Source: Primulina eburnea (taxonomy: Eukaryota; Streptophyta; Magnoliopsida; Lamiales; Gesneriaceae). Taken from it: a stretch of DNA of 64,000 nucleotides. Each line of letters begins with the position of its first letter. The stretch's first letter is position 1. The DNA is taken from NCBI RefSeq assembly GCF_022965805.1, contig NC_133101.1, positions 14,293,054 to 14,357,053 on the forward strand, in the 5' to 3' direction. Under the pieces are notes generated by a model. That model ran no database searches. It saw nothing but the letters and a program-made list of their open reading frames with translations, and had not been told where the DNA came from. Shown piece by piece: positions 1 to 10,665 of this stretch. A program made the position numbers and the translations under genes.

Positions 1-983
1 TCTTCCAGCTTCCCATTGTCCCAGCTATTTTGGCTAGAGTGTCTGCTTTTTCATTTTCTTTCCTGGGGATCTGTTCAAATGTGATCTCCGTGAATTTCTC
101 TCTGACTCTGTCCACCTCTTGAGCATACTCAATAAGTTTCTCATCTTTCACATCATACGTTCCCTTCATCTGCTGTGCTACCAACTGTGAGTCAGAAAAG
201 ATAAGTACCCGGTTAGCTCCCACGTTTCTGGCTGCTCGCAGTCCTGCCAACACAGCCTCGTATTCTGCCTCATTGTTGGATGCCCGAAAATCCAACCTAA
301 CTGCCAACTTCACTTCCTCCCCAGCTGGTGAAATCAGTACCACTCCCACCCCGCTTTCCTCTCTAGAAGATGAACCATCAACATATACCTTCCAAGGGTC
401 TTCATTTTCAAGATGCACGGTCTCGGCCAGAAAATCGGCTAAGGCTTGTGCTTTAATAGATGTTCTTGGCTCATACTGGATGTCATACTCCCCTAGCTCA
501 GTAGTCCACTTGATCAAGCGGCCAGACATATCCGAATGAGTTAGGATTCTGCCCAATGGACTGTTGGTGAGCACCACAATCGGATGGGATAGGAAGTAGG
601 GCCTCAAGCGTCTTGCTGTCATTACCAAAGCCAAAGCCAATTTTTCCAACCCTGAGTATCGGATCTCTACCCCTTTAAGTGCATGCGAAACATAGTACAC
701 CGGCTGCTGAACTGATCCATCCAGCTTAACAAGGACTGAACTCACAGCCCCTTCAGTAGCGGATAAATATACCCATAAAGGCTCACCCGTTGCCGGTTTG
801 GCCAGGACGGGAAGCTCAGCCAGGTACTCCTTCAATTCTGTGAAAGCCTTCTCGCAATCCGGCCTCCATTCAAATTTTTTTGCTTTTCGTAAGGTCCGGA
901 AGAAGGGTAAGCTCCTGTGGCGGACCTCGAGATAAAACGTGCCAGCGCAGCAATCCTCCCTGTCAACTGCTGAACATCTTTGA
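1..983 (-). pseudogene. RNase H and second (archaeal-type) RNase H domain of Tat-type gypsy pol, out of frame with the upstream RT
   Basis: On the minus strand the frame downstream of the RT reads through RNase H signatures (PLWVYLSATEGAVSSVLV, PVYYVSHALKG) near 800-690. It then reaches a second RNase H-like domain (VYVDGSSSREESGVGVVLIS, then NNEAEYEAVLAGLRAA) near 390-230. This extra domain is known from Tat/Ogre/Retand elements. RNase H degrades the RNA strand of the RNA:DNA hybrid during reverse transcription. The frame is offset from the ORF ending at 963 by a missing base in the C run at 984-988, where one more G on the minus strand would restore the usual reading. The region continues past the left edge, where integrase is expected. 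Confidence 0.75.
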
Positions 984-3026
984 CCCCCGAGGAGAGACCA
1001 TATCTTGGATAGCTTGAACTTTCTCAGGGTTAGCCTCAATCCCCCTCTCTGTCACCATATAGCCCAGAAACTTCCCACTCCTCACTCCAAATATACACTT
1101 CTGAGGGTTCAACTTCAGCCCATAGTACCTGAGGGTGGAAAAGGTCTCCATTAAGTCAGGTATGAGCAGGGCTGAATCTTTAGACTTTACCATGATGTCA
1201 TCTACATACACTTCCACATTCCTCCCCACCTGCTTAGAAAAGACTTTATCCATCAATCGCTGATACGTGGCTCCGGTATTTTTGAGTCCGAAGGGCATGA
1301 CCACGTAACAGAAAGTTCCTTCAGAAGTGATGAAATTCACTTTATCCTGATCCTCCACAGCCAAGGGGATTTGATGGTACCCCTGATAAGCGTCTAGCAT
1401 GCACAAATACTGATGTCCGGCTGTGGAGTCCTCCAACTGATCTATCTGAGGCAGAGGATAACAATCTTTAGGACATGCCTTGTTGAGATCTCTGAAGTCC
1501 ACATACATCCTCCATTTTCCTGAACTTTTCAGAACAAGAACGACATTCGAGAGCCAAGTAGGAAATTGTACCTCTCGAATGTGTCCAGCACTGAGCAACT
1601 CTCCCACCTCCTTCTTTATAACCATGTCTTTCTCGGGCCCGAAGTGTCTTTTCTTCTGCTTCACAGGACGAGAATTCGGTAAGATGTTTAACCGATGTTC
1701 TGCTACATCTGGACTCGTCCCTGTGAGTTCTTGGGCTGACCAAGAGAACCTGTTGAGATTAGCTTGTAAACAAGTAATAAGTTTTTCCCTTACCTCTGGG
1801 TCAAGGTCAGGGGCTATTCTTAGCGTCTTCTTGTCGGGCCCCAATGTCACGATCTCCGGCTTCTCATCCATCACCTCATGAACTTCCCTCACTACTACGG
1901 GCAACCCGCTTCGCCCCCTTCTAATCATATTAACCTCCACACGTGCCCTCTTCCCCTCTTCTTTCACTATCCCTTCATAACATCGACGTGCGACCCTCTG
2001 GTCCCCGCACAAGACTCCAACCTCCTTCCCTACAGGAAACTTCAACTTCTGATGATAGGTGGACTCTACAGCTCTGAAATCCTTTAAGGCTGGTCGCCCC
2101 AGAATTCCATTATAAGCGGATGGGGTGTCCACTACAGTAAATGTCGTCATCTTTGTTACCCGCCGAGGCTCATGTCCCAAAGATAGAGGAAGGACAATTT
2201 GGCCGAGCGGCGGGATGGCATGTCCTGCAAATCCATATAGAGGAGTGGAGATTGACTCAAACTCAAATCCTTCCACCGTCATCTGATCCAGAGTGCTATT
2301 GAACAGGATATTAACAGAGCTTCCATTATCAATAAAAATTCGTGCCACATCATAATTGGCAACGATGGCTGTTACCACCAAGGCATCGTTATGAGGAGCC
2401 ACAACGCCTCGGAGGTCATCCGGTCCAAAACTGATGACAGGATCCTGGGGTAAGTTTGCACTCCTCGATATTTCGAAATTCTCCAACCTCCTCCCATGCG
2501 TCTTCAGTGCTCGCCCGGAATCCCCATCAGTAGCACCCCCCGAGATCATATGAATCATCCCTCTCGTGGGGTGGTTATCCTCATTCGCTCCCCTCCTCGG
2601 TTCAGCGGGCTCCCGAGGGACATCCTGACCTCGACCCTCTCTCCTCGGCTCTTCGATCCTCGGATGTATCCATGGAGGGCCTCGACCTCGCCTAGAAGAC
2701 GGGCAAGATCTCAGCTCACTCCCGGATGAGGACCCTTCTAGTCTACCCCACGGCGGAGGCCGAGCACTGCTCTCAACCCTCTGTGACTTCTCCCCCCTCT
2801 CCCCCGACTCCCTCACTTCCATCACCTTATCCCGACTCCTATTTAGATGAACATGTGATGAGAATTGTCCTCTACCTCTGGTTTTGTCCTCATCTCTATC
2901 CCCTGCACCCCTCTTCTTTCCACCTCTCTCGGCTCCCTCCACCCTACTTCCTCCGGGCCGGTTTTCCATCCTTCTGTACCGTTGAGCATCCTCCAAGTTT
3001 ACATATTTCTCAGCTCGAGCCAACAA
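963..3026 (-). CDS. Gag C-terminus, aspartic protease and reverse transcriptase of Tat-type gypsy element
   Basis: The longest open stretch of the element, 687 codons. The first ~25 residues (ARAEKYVNLEDAQRYR) are the end of Gag, followed by an Arg/Glu/Gly-rich linker. An aspartic protease follows near residue 230 (IFIDNGSSVNILF; the active-site triplet is DNG rather than DTG or DSG) with ILGRPAL further on. The reverse transcriptase covers about residues 450-680, with WRMYVDFRDLNKACPKD, VVMPFGLKN and the catalytic YVDDIMVKS near residue 606. The initiating Met of this open stretch is not a true start, because it lies inside gag just downstream of stop codons. The 3' end at 963 is a premature stop caused by a one-base loss at 984-988. 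The product would normally be processed from a Gag-Pol precursor. Confidence 0.85.
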   Translation of the reverse strand: MLARAEKYVNLEDAQRYRRMENRPGGSRVEGAERGGKKRGAGDRDEDKTRGRGQFSSHVHLNRSRDKVMEVRESGERGEKSQRVESSARPPPWGRLEGSSSGSELRSCPSSRRGRGPPWIHPRIEEPRREGRGQDVPREPAEPRRGANEDNHPTRGMIHMISGGATDGDSGRALKTHGRRLENFEISRSANLPQDPVISFGPDDLRGVVAPHNDALVVTAIVANYDVARIFIDNGSSVNILFNSTLDQMTVEGFEFESISTPLYGFAGHAIPPLGQIVLPLSLGHEPRRVTKMTTFTVVDTPSAYNGILGRPALKDFRAVESTYHQKLKFPVGKEVGVLCGDQRVARRCYEGIVKEEGKRARVEVNMIRRGRSGLPVVVREVHEVMDEKPEIVTLGPDKKTLRIAPDLDPEVREKLITCLQANLNRFSWSAQELTGTSPDVAEHRLNILPNSRPVKQKKRHFGPEKDMVIKKEVGELLSAGHIREVQFPTWLSNVVLVLKSSGKWRMYVDFRDLNKACPKDCYPLPQIDQLEDSTAGHQYLCMLDAYQGYHQIPLAVEDQDKVNFITSEGTFCYVVMPFGLKNTGATYQRLMDKVFSKQVGRNVEVYVDDIMVKSKDSALLIPDLMETFSTLRYYGLKLNPQKCIFGVRSGKFLGYMVTERGIEANPEKVQAIQDMVSPRGSKMFSS

Positions 3027-3990
3027 ATCATCATAGCTCGATGGAGGCTTCTTGACCAGTGACTTAAAAAACTCTCCTCCCCTTAGTCATTGTGTAAAGG
3101 CACTTATCATTATGTCCGGAGTAGCCACTGGTATTTCTAGCGCTGCACTGTTGAAGCGCTAGACAAATTCTCGCAAAGTTTCCGCCTCCTGCTGCTTCAT
3201 CACAAACAGGCTCAGATAATTTTTCGGGTGCCTCTTGCTGCTGGCAAATCGGTGCAAGAAAGCTGTAGCAAAATCCTCGAAAGACTGTATGGAGTTGGGC
3301 TGCAGGGTATTAAACCATTGCTGGGCTGACCTCACCAACGTGCCCAGAAACACCCTGCACCTGACTCCATCTGAGTACTGATGCAACAACGCCGCATTTT
3401 CAAATCTCCCCAAGTATTCCTCGGGGTCCGTATGTCCATCATACTCTCCAACATTTGACTATCGGAAATTAGGAGGAAGCCCTTCCTCCAATATGGCTAG
3501 TGAAAAAGGGCTCCCTCTCTTGGGTACCGGCGCCCTACTCCCTACCTGCTCCCTCAACCTCCGTATCTCCTTCCACATCTCCTCCATCTTACTAATCTCT
3601 CCACTTTGTATGGGTTGTGTCTCCTCCACCCTACTCTGGTGGACTTCAACATTTTCCTCACGCTCCTGATGGGGGGCCTGTTCCCCAGCACCCATGGACT
3701 CTTGGTTCCTCCTCATGGCCTCATCCACTGTACGGGTGATGAATTGGCCCAACTGTTCCAAGGTCAAGTTTCCCACGTTCTCATTAGGACGGGTTTGCTC
3801 AACCCTCGTCTCGTGACGGGGCTGCTCAGTTCTTGTCTCTTGACGAGGTTGTTCCTATCTCATCTCCAGACGCGGTTGTTCATGTCTTGTCTCAACATGA
3901 GACTGTTCGGGTCCCCCTGAGGACGCGATGATGCTGAGGTAGCTCTTCTACTTCCTCTCCTACCTATCATCTCTACGTCTCAACTCAAGT
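3027..3990 (-). pseudogene. gag of Tat-type gypsy element, interrupted by stop codons
   Basis: Minus-strand reading gives a Retrotrans_gag-like core (GRFENAALLHQY, RSAQQWFNTLQPNSI, FATAFLHRFASSKR). It is broken by in-frame stops at 3459-3461 (TAG), 3159-3161 (TAG) and 3087-3089 (TGA), with another TAG near 3854 in the N-terminal part. The N-terminal part (about 3780-3910) contains a ~30-base repeated unit encoding EQPR/ETR-type decapeptides. Gag would form the virus-like particle in the cytoplasm. All stops are single-base changes, so the copy is old but not rearranged. Confidence 0.8.
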
Positions 3991-3994
3991 ATTC

Positions 3995-4011
3995 CCACAG
4001 ACGGCGCCAAG
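3995..4011 (-). promoter_or_regulatory. Primer binding site of Tat-type gypsy element
   Basis: Directly inside the LTR end the minus strand reads TTGGCGCCGTCTGTGGG. TGGCGCCGT matches the 3' end expected for a tRNA-Asp-type primer, as is common in plant Tat elements. The tRNA identity is from knowledge of the family and the match covers only about nine bases. Confidence 0.65.
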
Positions 4012-4353
4012 TGATACTCACGGGAAATCTAGGGTCCGATCCACGCAAGCGTCACTAGTTCAGACGTGGGCTTTGAAATCACCCTGGGCCTGAAAATTAC
4101 AAATAGGATCGTTAGAAGGGGGCCAGGAGGGTGTCCTGGCGTAGCCCCTCCGACGCTCAAGTCAGTGACTGAGGATATATGAGGGTAGCAGCTAAGGGCG
4201 CTGCTGAAAACAATATAGTGAATGACTAAACTGAACACTCGAACCTGGTATTTATAGGAGAATATCTGGGTCACCTGTGGGCCTTAACCTGTGGGCCTTA
4301 GATATGGGCCAGGAGTTTGGGCCAGATCTTGATGGGCTCATCCCTGGGGTATC
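4012..4353 (-). repeat. 5' LTR (342 bp) of the Tat-type gypsy element
   Basis: Bounded by perfect 6-base terminal inverted repeats (TGATAC at 4012, GTATCA ending 4353) with TG...CA ends on either strand. It lies next to the primer binding site. The partner LTR is outside the window, so the target-site duplication (the outside flank begins GTATG) cannot be checked. Confidence 0.8.
4249..4257 (-). promoter_or_regulatory. TATA box in the LTR U3 of the Tat-type gypsy element
   Basis: CTATAAATA on the minus strand, correctly placed and oriented to start transcription of the element's genomic RNA inside its LTR. Confidence 0.55.
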
Positions 4354-5507
4354 AGTATGGCTTCAAAAACCTTTTTTTTTTACTTCTTGTTTGATATATT
4401 CGGTTCTATGAAATAGTCTTGGTTTGTTCTATGTTTGTTTTGAATTATGATCTTTATTTCATATTCTAAGATCATTGGCTCATCATTCCATTAGTGCCTT
4501 GTGATGGTATAGTAGAAGCAAAAATTAACTAAATATGAATTTCTTTTATTTTCCCTTGCTAAATTATCCCCACGGTAATCTGTCATTTGTTGGATAAATT
4601 TTACGTGGAGAGGGAATTCTAAATTTTGGAGAGATTTAGAAATATGGAGTTAGCCTTGCTCTTCGAAGAAAGTGAAGCAGGGCCGTCTCCATGGCTTTAA
4701 CCTTGAAATCCAAGAACCTTGGGAATTTTTAAGCAATTACTGTAAGAAAAAATCAAAAGAAGAGTAAACGTGTAGGAAATAACGACGACCAGAACCCTGC
4801 ATTTTTTGACAATACGCCGCCTCAACTTTAGAAAATTGAGACACACATGCCCCTCTTCTTTTGACTCTCGAGCTCTCGATCAACTCATTGATTGTATGAG
4901 AAATGCTTATAAATAGCAGTGATTGAGGTCCCTAAGCACACACATCAGAAGAACAAAAATACACCATCTACAGAGAATTGGAATGCTTAGAAGGCTTCAA
5001 TCAGAAGAAAACAGAATACTTACAAATTATTCGATAGACGGAGGTAACGCTAGATCCGCTTCTGCATATTAATGTTTCTCATGTTCATGGATGTGTGGAA
5101 ATATGATTTTGTTGAGAAAAACTCTTAACATTTAACGCACAAAAATAATTTAAAAAATATATAAAGTGGATAATGTCTTGAACCACAAAAATAATCTATT
5201 GCCCTTAAAGCCATACCTCTATAAAATTGGTATCGAGTTTTCCATTGCAAATAGGATTCTTCGTATAACAAAACTGAAAATACCACATAACATGAAAATT
5301 ATATTTCAAAAATTTGATAGTTGGAGAGATTTGATATAGAAATATTTAGTTGCTTGTTGTCTTATGTTTTCTTCATTATTTGTAGATACTGAAATACCTT
5401 TTCAACATTCAAAATATAATCATCGTGACATTTGAATTTTTTCACAAACTTTTGACGGAAGACAAAAATAGAATAGAATAGTATGTTCTCTTTTTACTAT
5501 TAATTCT
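4354..5507. other. Intergenic DNA with no convincing gene
   Basis: AT-rich stretch between two retroelements. A TATA-like CTTATAAATAGC near 4906 (plus strand) is followed by a purine-rich leader-like sequence, but no usable reading frame follows. It may be an old LTR or promoter fragment. Confidence 0.4.
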
Positions 5508-6504
5508 TGTTGAGGATCGAAGTTGAGTTTAGAGGGGGGTGAATAAACTCTACTCGTTTTTCTTTCTGATGAGGTACTAAAATCCTGTTAGGGATATTAG
5601 TTTATCTTGTGCGTATACTTTCACCTGATTACAATAAAACGTGCGGAAACAATCTGATGAAGTAGTTAAAAGACAATAAAACAGTAGGCAGCAGTTGTTT
5701 ATGGAAGTTCGAATATAAACTCTTCTACGTCTCCCCTTCTCCTGTTTCCAGAAGGTATAACTAAAAAACTTTGGATATTACAGTACAACTCTTGTACACA
5801 CCCACTTCAGAAGGACTTACACCTCGGCCTACTGAAACTCTTAGTTTCTCAACTCACAAAAATACGAAACACAAAGTTCTGAAAAGACTCTTTCAGATTA
5901 CAAACTCTTCTTGATAAAGTATAAGTGATGTAAAGATTGTGAAGAGTGTAAGAATCAGTAGCACAGGATGATCTTCAAAAGATCAGATATTAGCTATGAA
6001 GCTTGTGCTACTTTTCTTTGTGTTGAACTTTAAGTGCTCAAGGAATTTCGAGATTTGTCTGATAAGAGAGAATAGCTTTGTTCCTTGAAAGATGATATTA
6101 TGCGAAGTCGTGTCGTATAAAGATTTGATCCAAGTATATATAATCGACTGAGTTCAACGTTCACAATCAGAGGATGTCTTCAGATAACTGATACAATCAG
6201 CTTTATTACCAAAAGAAGTTCCTGCAGAAAAGCTATAAAACAATCAGTCTTGTTTTATACTTAATTGGGTAAAATGCATTAAATGACTCCGTATAGTATT
6301 TAATGCTACAATTAATACTGGTACTAGGAACTCTTTAACGATAACAATTAAGATAGCAACGTTAGGAAACGTCCTCTACTGGTTTTGTATTACTATCCTT
6401 TCTACTGGTTTAGTTTTATTAGATCAGCAGCTTCTGATAAGTTATTCTACTGTTCTGGTCTGCTGTTTTAGTTATCATCGCCACAATAAAATTCATGTCT
6501 AACA
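5508..6504 (-). repeat. 3' LTR of SIRE-1 (997 bp)
   Basis: The right edge is set by a polypurine tract followed by TGTTAGACATG on the minus strand. The left edge is TGTTGAGG at 5508 on the plus strand, giving TGTTAG...CAACA-type ends. Near the left edge a GGGGGG-TGAATAAAC motif is shared with the SIRE-2 LTRs at 55420 and 63426. A TATA-like TTATATATA lies at 6135-6143 on the minus strand. Confidence 0.75.
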
Positions 6505-6518
6505 ATTTCCCCCTTTGT
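6505..6518 (-). promoter_or_regulatory. Polypurine tract of SIRE-1
   Basis: The minus strand reads CAAAGGGGGAAAT immediately before the LTR start, the primer for plus-strand DNA synthesis. The same tract (AAAGGGGGAAAT) precedes the SIRE-2 3' LTR at 56401. Confidence 0.75.
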
Positions 6519-6612
6519 GGTAATGCCAAAACCTAAACAGTAGAAATTCGTTAAATAAAGCAGATAATCATTTAAACAAAAAATAATGTCAATAAAGTAT
6601 CAAAGTAAATGA

Positions 6613-9428
6613 TCAATCAGTTTCAATATCCCTGTAAATGATTTCTTCATTCTGAGGTTCTTGAAGTGTTCTGTTTGAATGTTCAGCCTCATCTTCTGGT
6701 TGCCTAGCTCCTTCTTGATCTCCTCTATCTTCCTCCTTTTTGGCATCAGCGGCAATAACATGGGCGAAGAGGTCATTCAGTCTTCCGGATATATTTTGAA
6801 TGCCATCGGTTAGCATCTCCAGATACGGAGTCTGAGAGAAGATGCGATTATCCAGTGTAGTGATAGATTGATTTTGAGAGTCAATCTTGGCATCCATAAG
6901 TTCCAAGGAAGTAGAAAGTGATCGGAAGAGATTATCATGCTCAGTGATTCGGTTGAGTATATCAGTTTGAGCAAGAATCATGTTGCTGTGATTTCGCGCT
7001 ATAGCCTGTCTGAACACGATGGCTTCTGCATACATTCTTTCCATGTTTTCCGCTGTGTTATAAATGTGTTTCCACATGCGGTCTCTGAAAGATTGAGCGC
7101 CAGTGAATTCTGAGATGTTTTCATGTGACATTGTTTCACCAAATCAGACACATTGTTGAGTTTCCTTTGCAGAGACTCAATCTGAAATTCCAAGTTGAAT
7201 GGATCTGATTCTGGGGAGGGAGTTCGCTCAAGCATGCGTTGCTGAAACTCAATAAGACGAGAGTTCGTCTGAGTTGGAACAGCAGGAGAGGTAGTCAATG
7301 AAGTAGAGACAATATTAGCATCCACCAAGGCAGTAGAAGAAACAGGGTCTGCTGAGCTTTCTTCTGGAATTGTAGAAACAATAGGTTCAGCAGCAACTAG
7401 AGGAAGAGCAATATCTTCAGTGGGAACGGCCAAGTCAGAAGCCAAATTTTCTTCCGTTGGTGCAATAACAGCCTGTAAGTTTGATGGTTCTTCAGTAGAA
7501 GGTGCAGAAGGCTGATCCAGAAGAATGTGCATCTCTGCTTGATGAGCAGCAGAAAATATCTCTAAATTTGGCAAGAGAGAAGTAGCATCTGGTTCTGCTA
7601 TATGTTGCACTGGGGTCGGAGAACCAGAAGATGGCAATGAAGTAGCCGCAGCTGCTTCCTGAGTAATAGAGACTGTTGGAACAATCGACTCAATGACTTC
7701 CTCAAACGAAGCCAGTTCATGCAGGGATAACAGCGATGATGACGGAATGGGCCTTGTTGGAGAAGCAGGAGTACTAAGAGCAGAAGCCTTTGGTGAGGTT
7801 GTAGTCCTTTCCTCAACTGTCTGAATCTGTTGAAAGTTTGGAACAAGGCCAACGTGATAAACAATAGGCTCGCCAAATCCTTGTTCTTGAGCAAGAAGTT
7901 GCTCACGCATCTGTTTTAACCTGTCAGATAGAATCACAATAACATTTTGATCCTGAACAACAGTAGGAACAGTAGGATCAAAATTCGATTGAAGAACTTT
8001 CAGAACCGATTCTAGTTTCTGACATTTCAGCTGATCGAGGACGAAACTCCTTCTGCACAAGGCCTCGATAATATTTTCTATTTTTGCAAGCTGAAAAATT
8101 CTCTTCTCTGCATTCATTATTTTGGCATAATTTCCTTTTGTCTTGAAGTAAGCAAAAGAATGGAAAAGTCGAACTGTATGCCACTTATCAAAGAAATTCA
8201 TGTCATCATTTGCAGAGGTCTCAATTTCTGCTAGATGAAGATCAACACCAGTGGTTACAGTCGTTTTGTGACCAAAAACTGGTGGTTCTTCGACCATTTT
8301 TCCTTTGCCTTTATCAGATGATGAAATAGGCACAATGGTTCGGAAAGCAGAAGACCCGCTTTCTGATTCTCGAATTACTATTCCAGACAATGGCTTGAAA
8401 ACAGAAGCAGTAGAAGGTGCTGGAATAGATGCAGTAGCTTGGGCAGTCGTAGCAGCAGTGGATCGAACAGAAGGAACCACTTCTGGAAATACCTGTCGGA
8501 TAGGTACTTTCTCAATTGCAGACAGTGTTGCTGTCTTCTTGATCTTAAGAATGGTGCGCGGTTTCTTCTTGGCTGGGGTTGGTACGGGTGGTTGAACATC
8601 AGCAGCAGACTCTTCTGATGCTGTTTTGTCAGAATCAGTTGAAATGATCACTCTTTTCTTTGTAACTTTCCTTTGAGGTTTTGGAGCCTCAGAAGCAGTT
8701 TCCCCAATTTCCTTTTTCAAGGCGACAAATTCCGCCACGGTTGGCTTAGGCCTTAAAGCAAGTACGTTCGCAGCATCAATCATGGTTACTGAAGCAGCAC
8801 CTTGATCACTGGTAGAGGCGAAACCAGCATCCTTGAGCATTGCTCTGATTTGAACAGCGAATCCAGAACTCCTCCTGACAACCATATCCTTCATAATCCT
8901 AAAAATAAAATGACTCCAGTCCACTTTGATTCCCTTAGTGATAGCAATCATCACTTGAACCTTCTCCTTCGTCAACTTGTCGAAAGTGCCAGCTTTGATC
9001 AAAATAGCTTTTGCCACAATATCGGCCAGAATCTGATATTCTATTTTGAGTAATTTCTTGTGACAAGAAGGAGACACTTCTTCTCCAGATGCTGAGAAAG
9101 AGCTGAGTGAAACAGAAATATCTGTCTTGGAGATATCAGATAGTTCAGAAATACCTGTGAGTGGAAGGAGGAAGGTTGCTCCCAAATGTGCGGCATCAAT
9201 AGAGATGGATGCATCTCCTTGAGAATGAACAATCTTTCCCTCATGTACTGTTGCTTTAGCGTAAAATTCCAGGAGAGCATTTTTGTAAATCACTGCTGGC
9301 GCTTCCAGGAATTTCCTGAGTCCCGATTTCTCAATGTCTTGAAACATTTTAACGAAATTCTCATCCTTGATGTTGAGAACAGAAGCAAAATTTACTTGAT
9401 AAGCGTTGAGAGTATATGCTCCAGCCAT
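6613..9428 (-). pseudogene. SIRE extra 3' ORF (env-like position), split by a frameshift
   Basis: Two overlapping minus-strand frames: 9428-6999 (809 codons, start MAGAYTLNAYQVNF) and 7131-6613 (172 codons). The second frame carries on the coiled-coil-like C-terminus (heptad-rich, TLDNRIF, ISGRLNDLF), so a small indel near 7132-7160 most likely broke one ~920-residue protein. The N-terminal ~220 residues form a compact domain related to the SIRE-2 ORF (shared FAVQ and the ...ADIVAKAIL/ADVVAKGLL... block). The middle is Ser/Thr/Pro-rich. No signal peptide or membrane segment is evident, so 'env-like' describes position only. The function of such ORFs in SIRE elements is unknown. Confidence 0.7.
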
Positions 9429-10024
9429 TTTTGTATGCAGATGGAATCAGATAAAATTTGCAGTAGTTAGAGATGATAGAGAGAAAGCAGTAGCTGAATA
9501 ACGATAGTTATGAAACAGTAAAGATGAAAAAGTGAAATTTGAGATAAATATACAGCCGTCAAATAAACATAAAGACACGTGTCAGTATGTTCTTGGTTGA
9601 GTGTTTGAAAAGTTTTGCAGAAACTGTCAGATATACGAATGATTTTGAAAATTTGAAAAAGGCGGGCTGTCCAGATGGTTACTAAAGAAATCAGAAGAGA
9701 ATTTGTCGTTTTATGATAACGTCTGCTGGAAGTTCCAGGGTGCTGAAATATTTGAGCACTTTGACAAAAAAAAAACCAGCAGACTTGTAGTTTTATCGAA
9801 AAGACAAACATCCTATCTGTTTTCTGAAAAAGGTGTCAAACTCTTAGTCTAACTAAGATACTGTTCCCCCTCGGTAAATGCAATTAATAAGTGGTCATTA
9901 AAGCGACAAGTGACTCTTGGCAATCTCTCAATCTGAACCGTTGAAAATGAACAGTCGCAAGAGTCTTTGTTTCTTCTATAAATACTTGCACATCTTGAAC
10001 GAAGTTAAACAAGTATAATCCAAA
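9429..10024. other. Spacer of SIRE-1 between pol and extra ORF, with a plus-strand promoter-like end
   Basis: No reading frame fits the element here. On the plus strand CTATAAATA at 9976-9984 lies about 40 bases before the ATG at 10025, the spacing of a plant core promoter. SIRE-2 lacks this stretch. Confidence 0.45.
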
Positions 10025-10303
10025 ATGAAAACTCAAGTAAAAAAAGAGTTAGAGTCTGATCCAGGAGTCGAAGCAAAAATGTTCAGAGAGAAGTTTGAGG
10101 ATATCATTATTTACGTAATGATCCTTGAATCAAACTCCTGGAGATGCAACGGCAACAATCAAAAGGATTTGTTGTTATTATGTAGTCTGAAATGCAGTAT
10201 CGATCTTGTCCAGAGGCTCTCTAATGCAATTAGTGATTGCTGGTGGATAGATGATACTGAAATTTTCAGTTTTATCTCTGCAAGCCTTTTTCCAATACAT
10301 TAG
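10025..10303 (+). CDS. Small antisense ORF inside SIRE-1, function unknown
   Basis: 92 codons from ATG, on the strand opposite to the element. Upstream is a TATA box (9976-9984) and a short CA-rich leader; downstream is AATAAA at 10541-10546. Together these resemble a small complete transcription unit. The predicted protein begins MKTQVKKELESDPG, with a charged N-terminus and a hydrophobic, Cys-containing middle (LLLLCSLKCSIDL). I recognise no domain. It lies between pol and the extra ORF, a stretch missing from SIRE-2. It could be a captured host fragment, an antisense regulator of the element, or a chance ORF. The evidence for coding is positional only. Confidence 0.35.
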   Translation: MKTQVKKELESDPGVEAKMFREKFEDIIIYVMILESNSWRCNGNNQKDLLLLCSLKCSIDLVQRLSNAISDCWWIDDTEIFSFISASLFPIH

Positions 10304-10309
10304 TGCTGA

Positions 10310-10390
10310 CAAGACCCAAGCTTGCCAGATTCTTGCAAGACCCAAGCTTGCTAGATTCTTTTTAGGCCTTTAAGCTTGCTCGAATCTTTT
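10310..10390. repeat. 26-bp tandem repeat after the antisense ORF
   Basis: CAAGACCCAAGCTTGC-AGATTCTT occurs at 10310 and again at 10336, with a third, diverged copy (TTTAAGCTTGCTCGAATCTT) near 10368. It lies between the antisense ORF stop and the AATAAA. Confidence 0.6.
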
Positions 10391-10665
10391 CGAAGTAGAC
10401 CATCTTTTTCCTGCTGAAGATACTACGATCTGTTGATATTACTAAAAGCAAAAGTTAAATGTAAAGTTTCTGTTAAAGGAAGCACTTGTAGATCTACTGC
10501 TTTTATTTTTGCATCGGGTATTGTACTGAAATGGTTTTTTAATAAAATTCCAGTTTGCGTATCTGACTTTTCCCTTCTGCTTTTCTGCAAATAACTTACT
10601 GTTAGTTCAATACGATAAATAATTGAGTAAAAAAAATAAAAGTTAACCAAGATAACAGAAGATAA

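Larger units (their letters stand above)
1..4353 (-). mobile_element. Ty3/gypsy LTR retrotransposon, Tat-type (Retand-like), 5' portion, degenerate
   Basis: Read on the minus strand the order is LTR (4353-4012), primer binding site, gag, protease, reverse transcriptase, RNase H and a second RNase H-like domain that runs off the left edge. The integrase and 3' LTR must lie before position 1. The protease motif (DNGSSVNILF) and the second RNase H (VDGSSSREESGVGVVL) are typical of the plant Tat group. At least four in-frame stops in gag and a frameshift in pol make the copy non-autonomous. The lineage assignment rests on motif recognition, not on a tree. Confidence 0.85.

Noticed and set aside
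6999..9428. SIRE extra ORF as a retroviral-type envelope
   Set aside because: No signal peptide, transmembrane helix or cleavage-site pattern could be seen; only its position is env-like.
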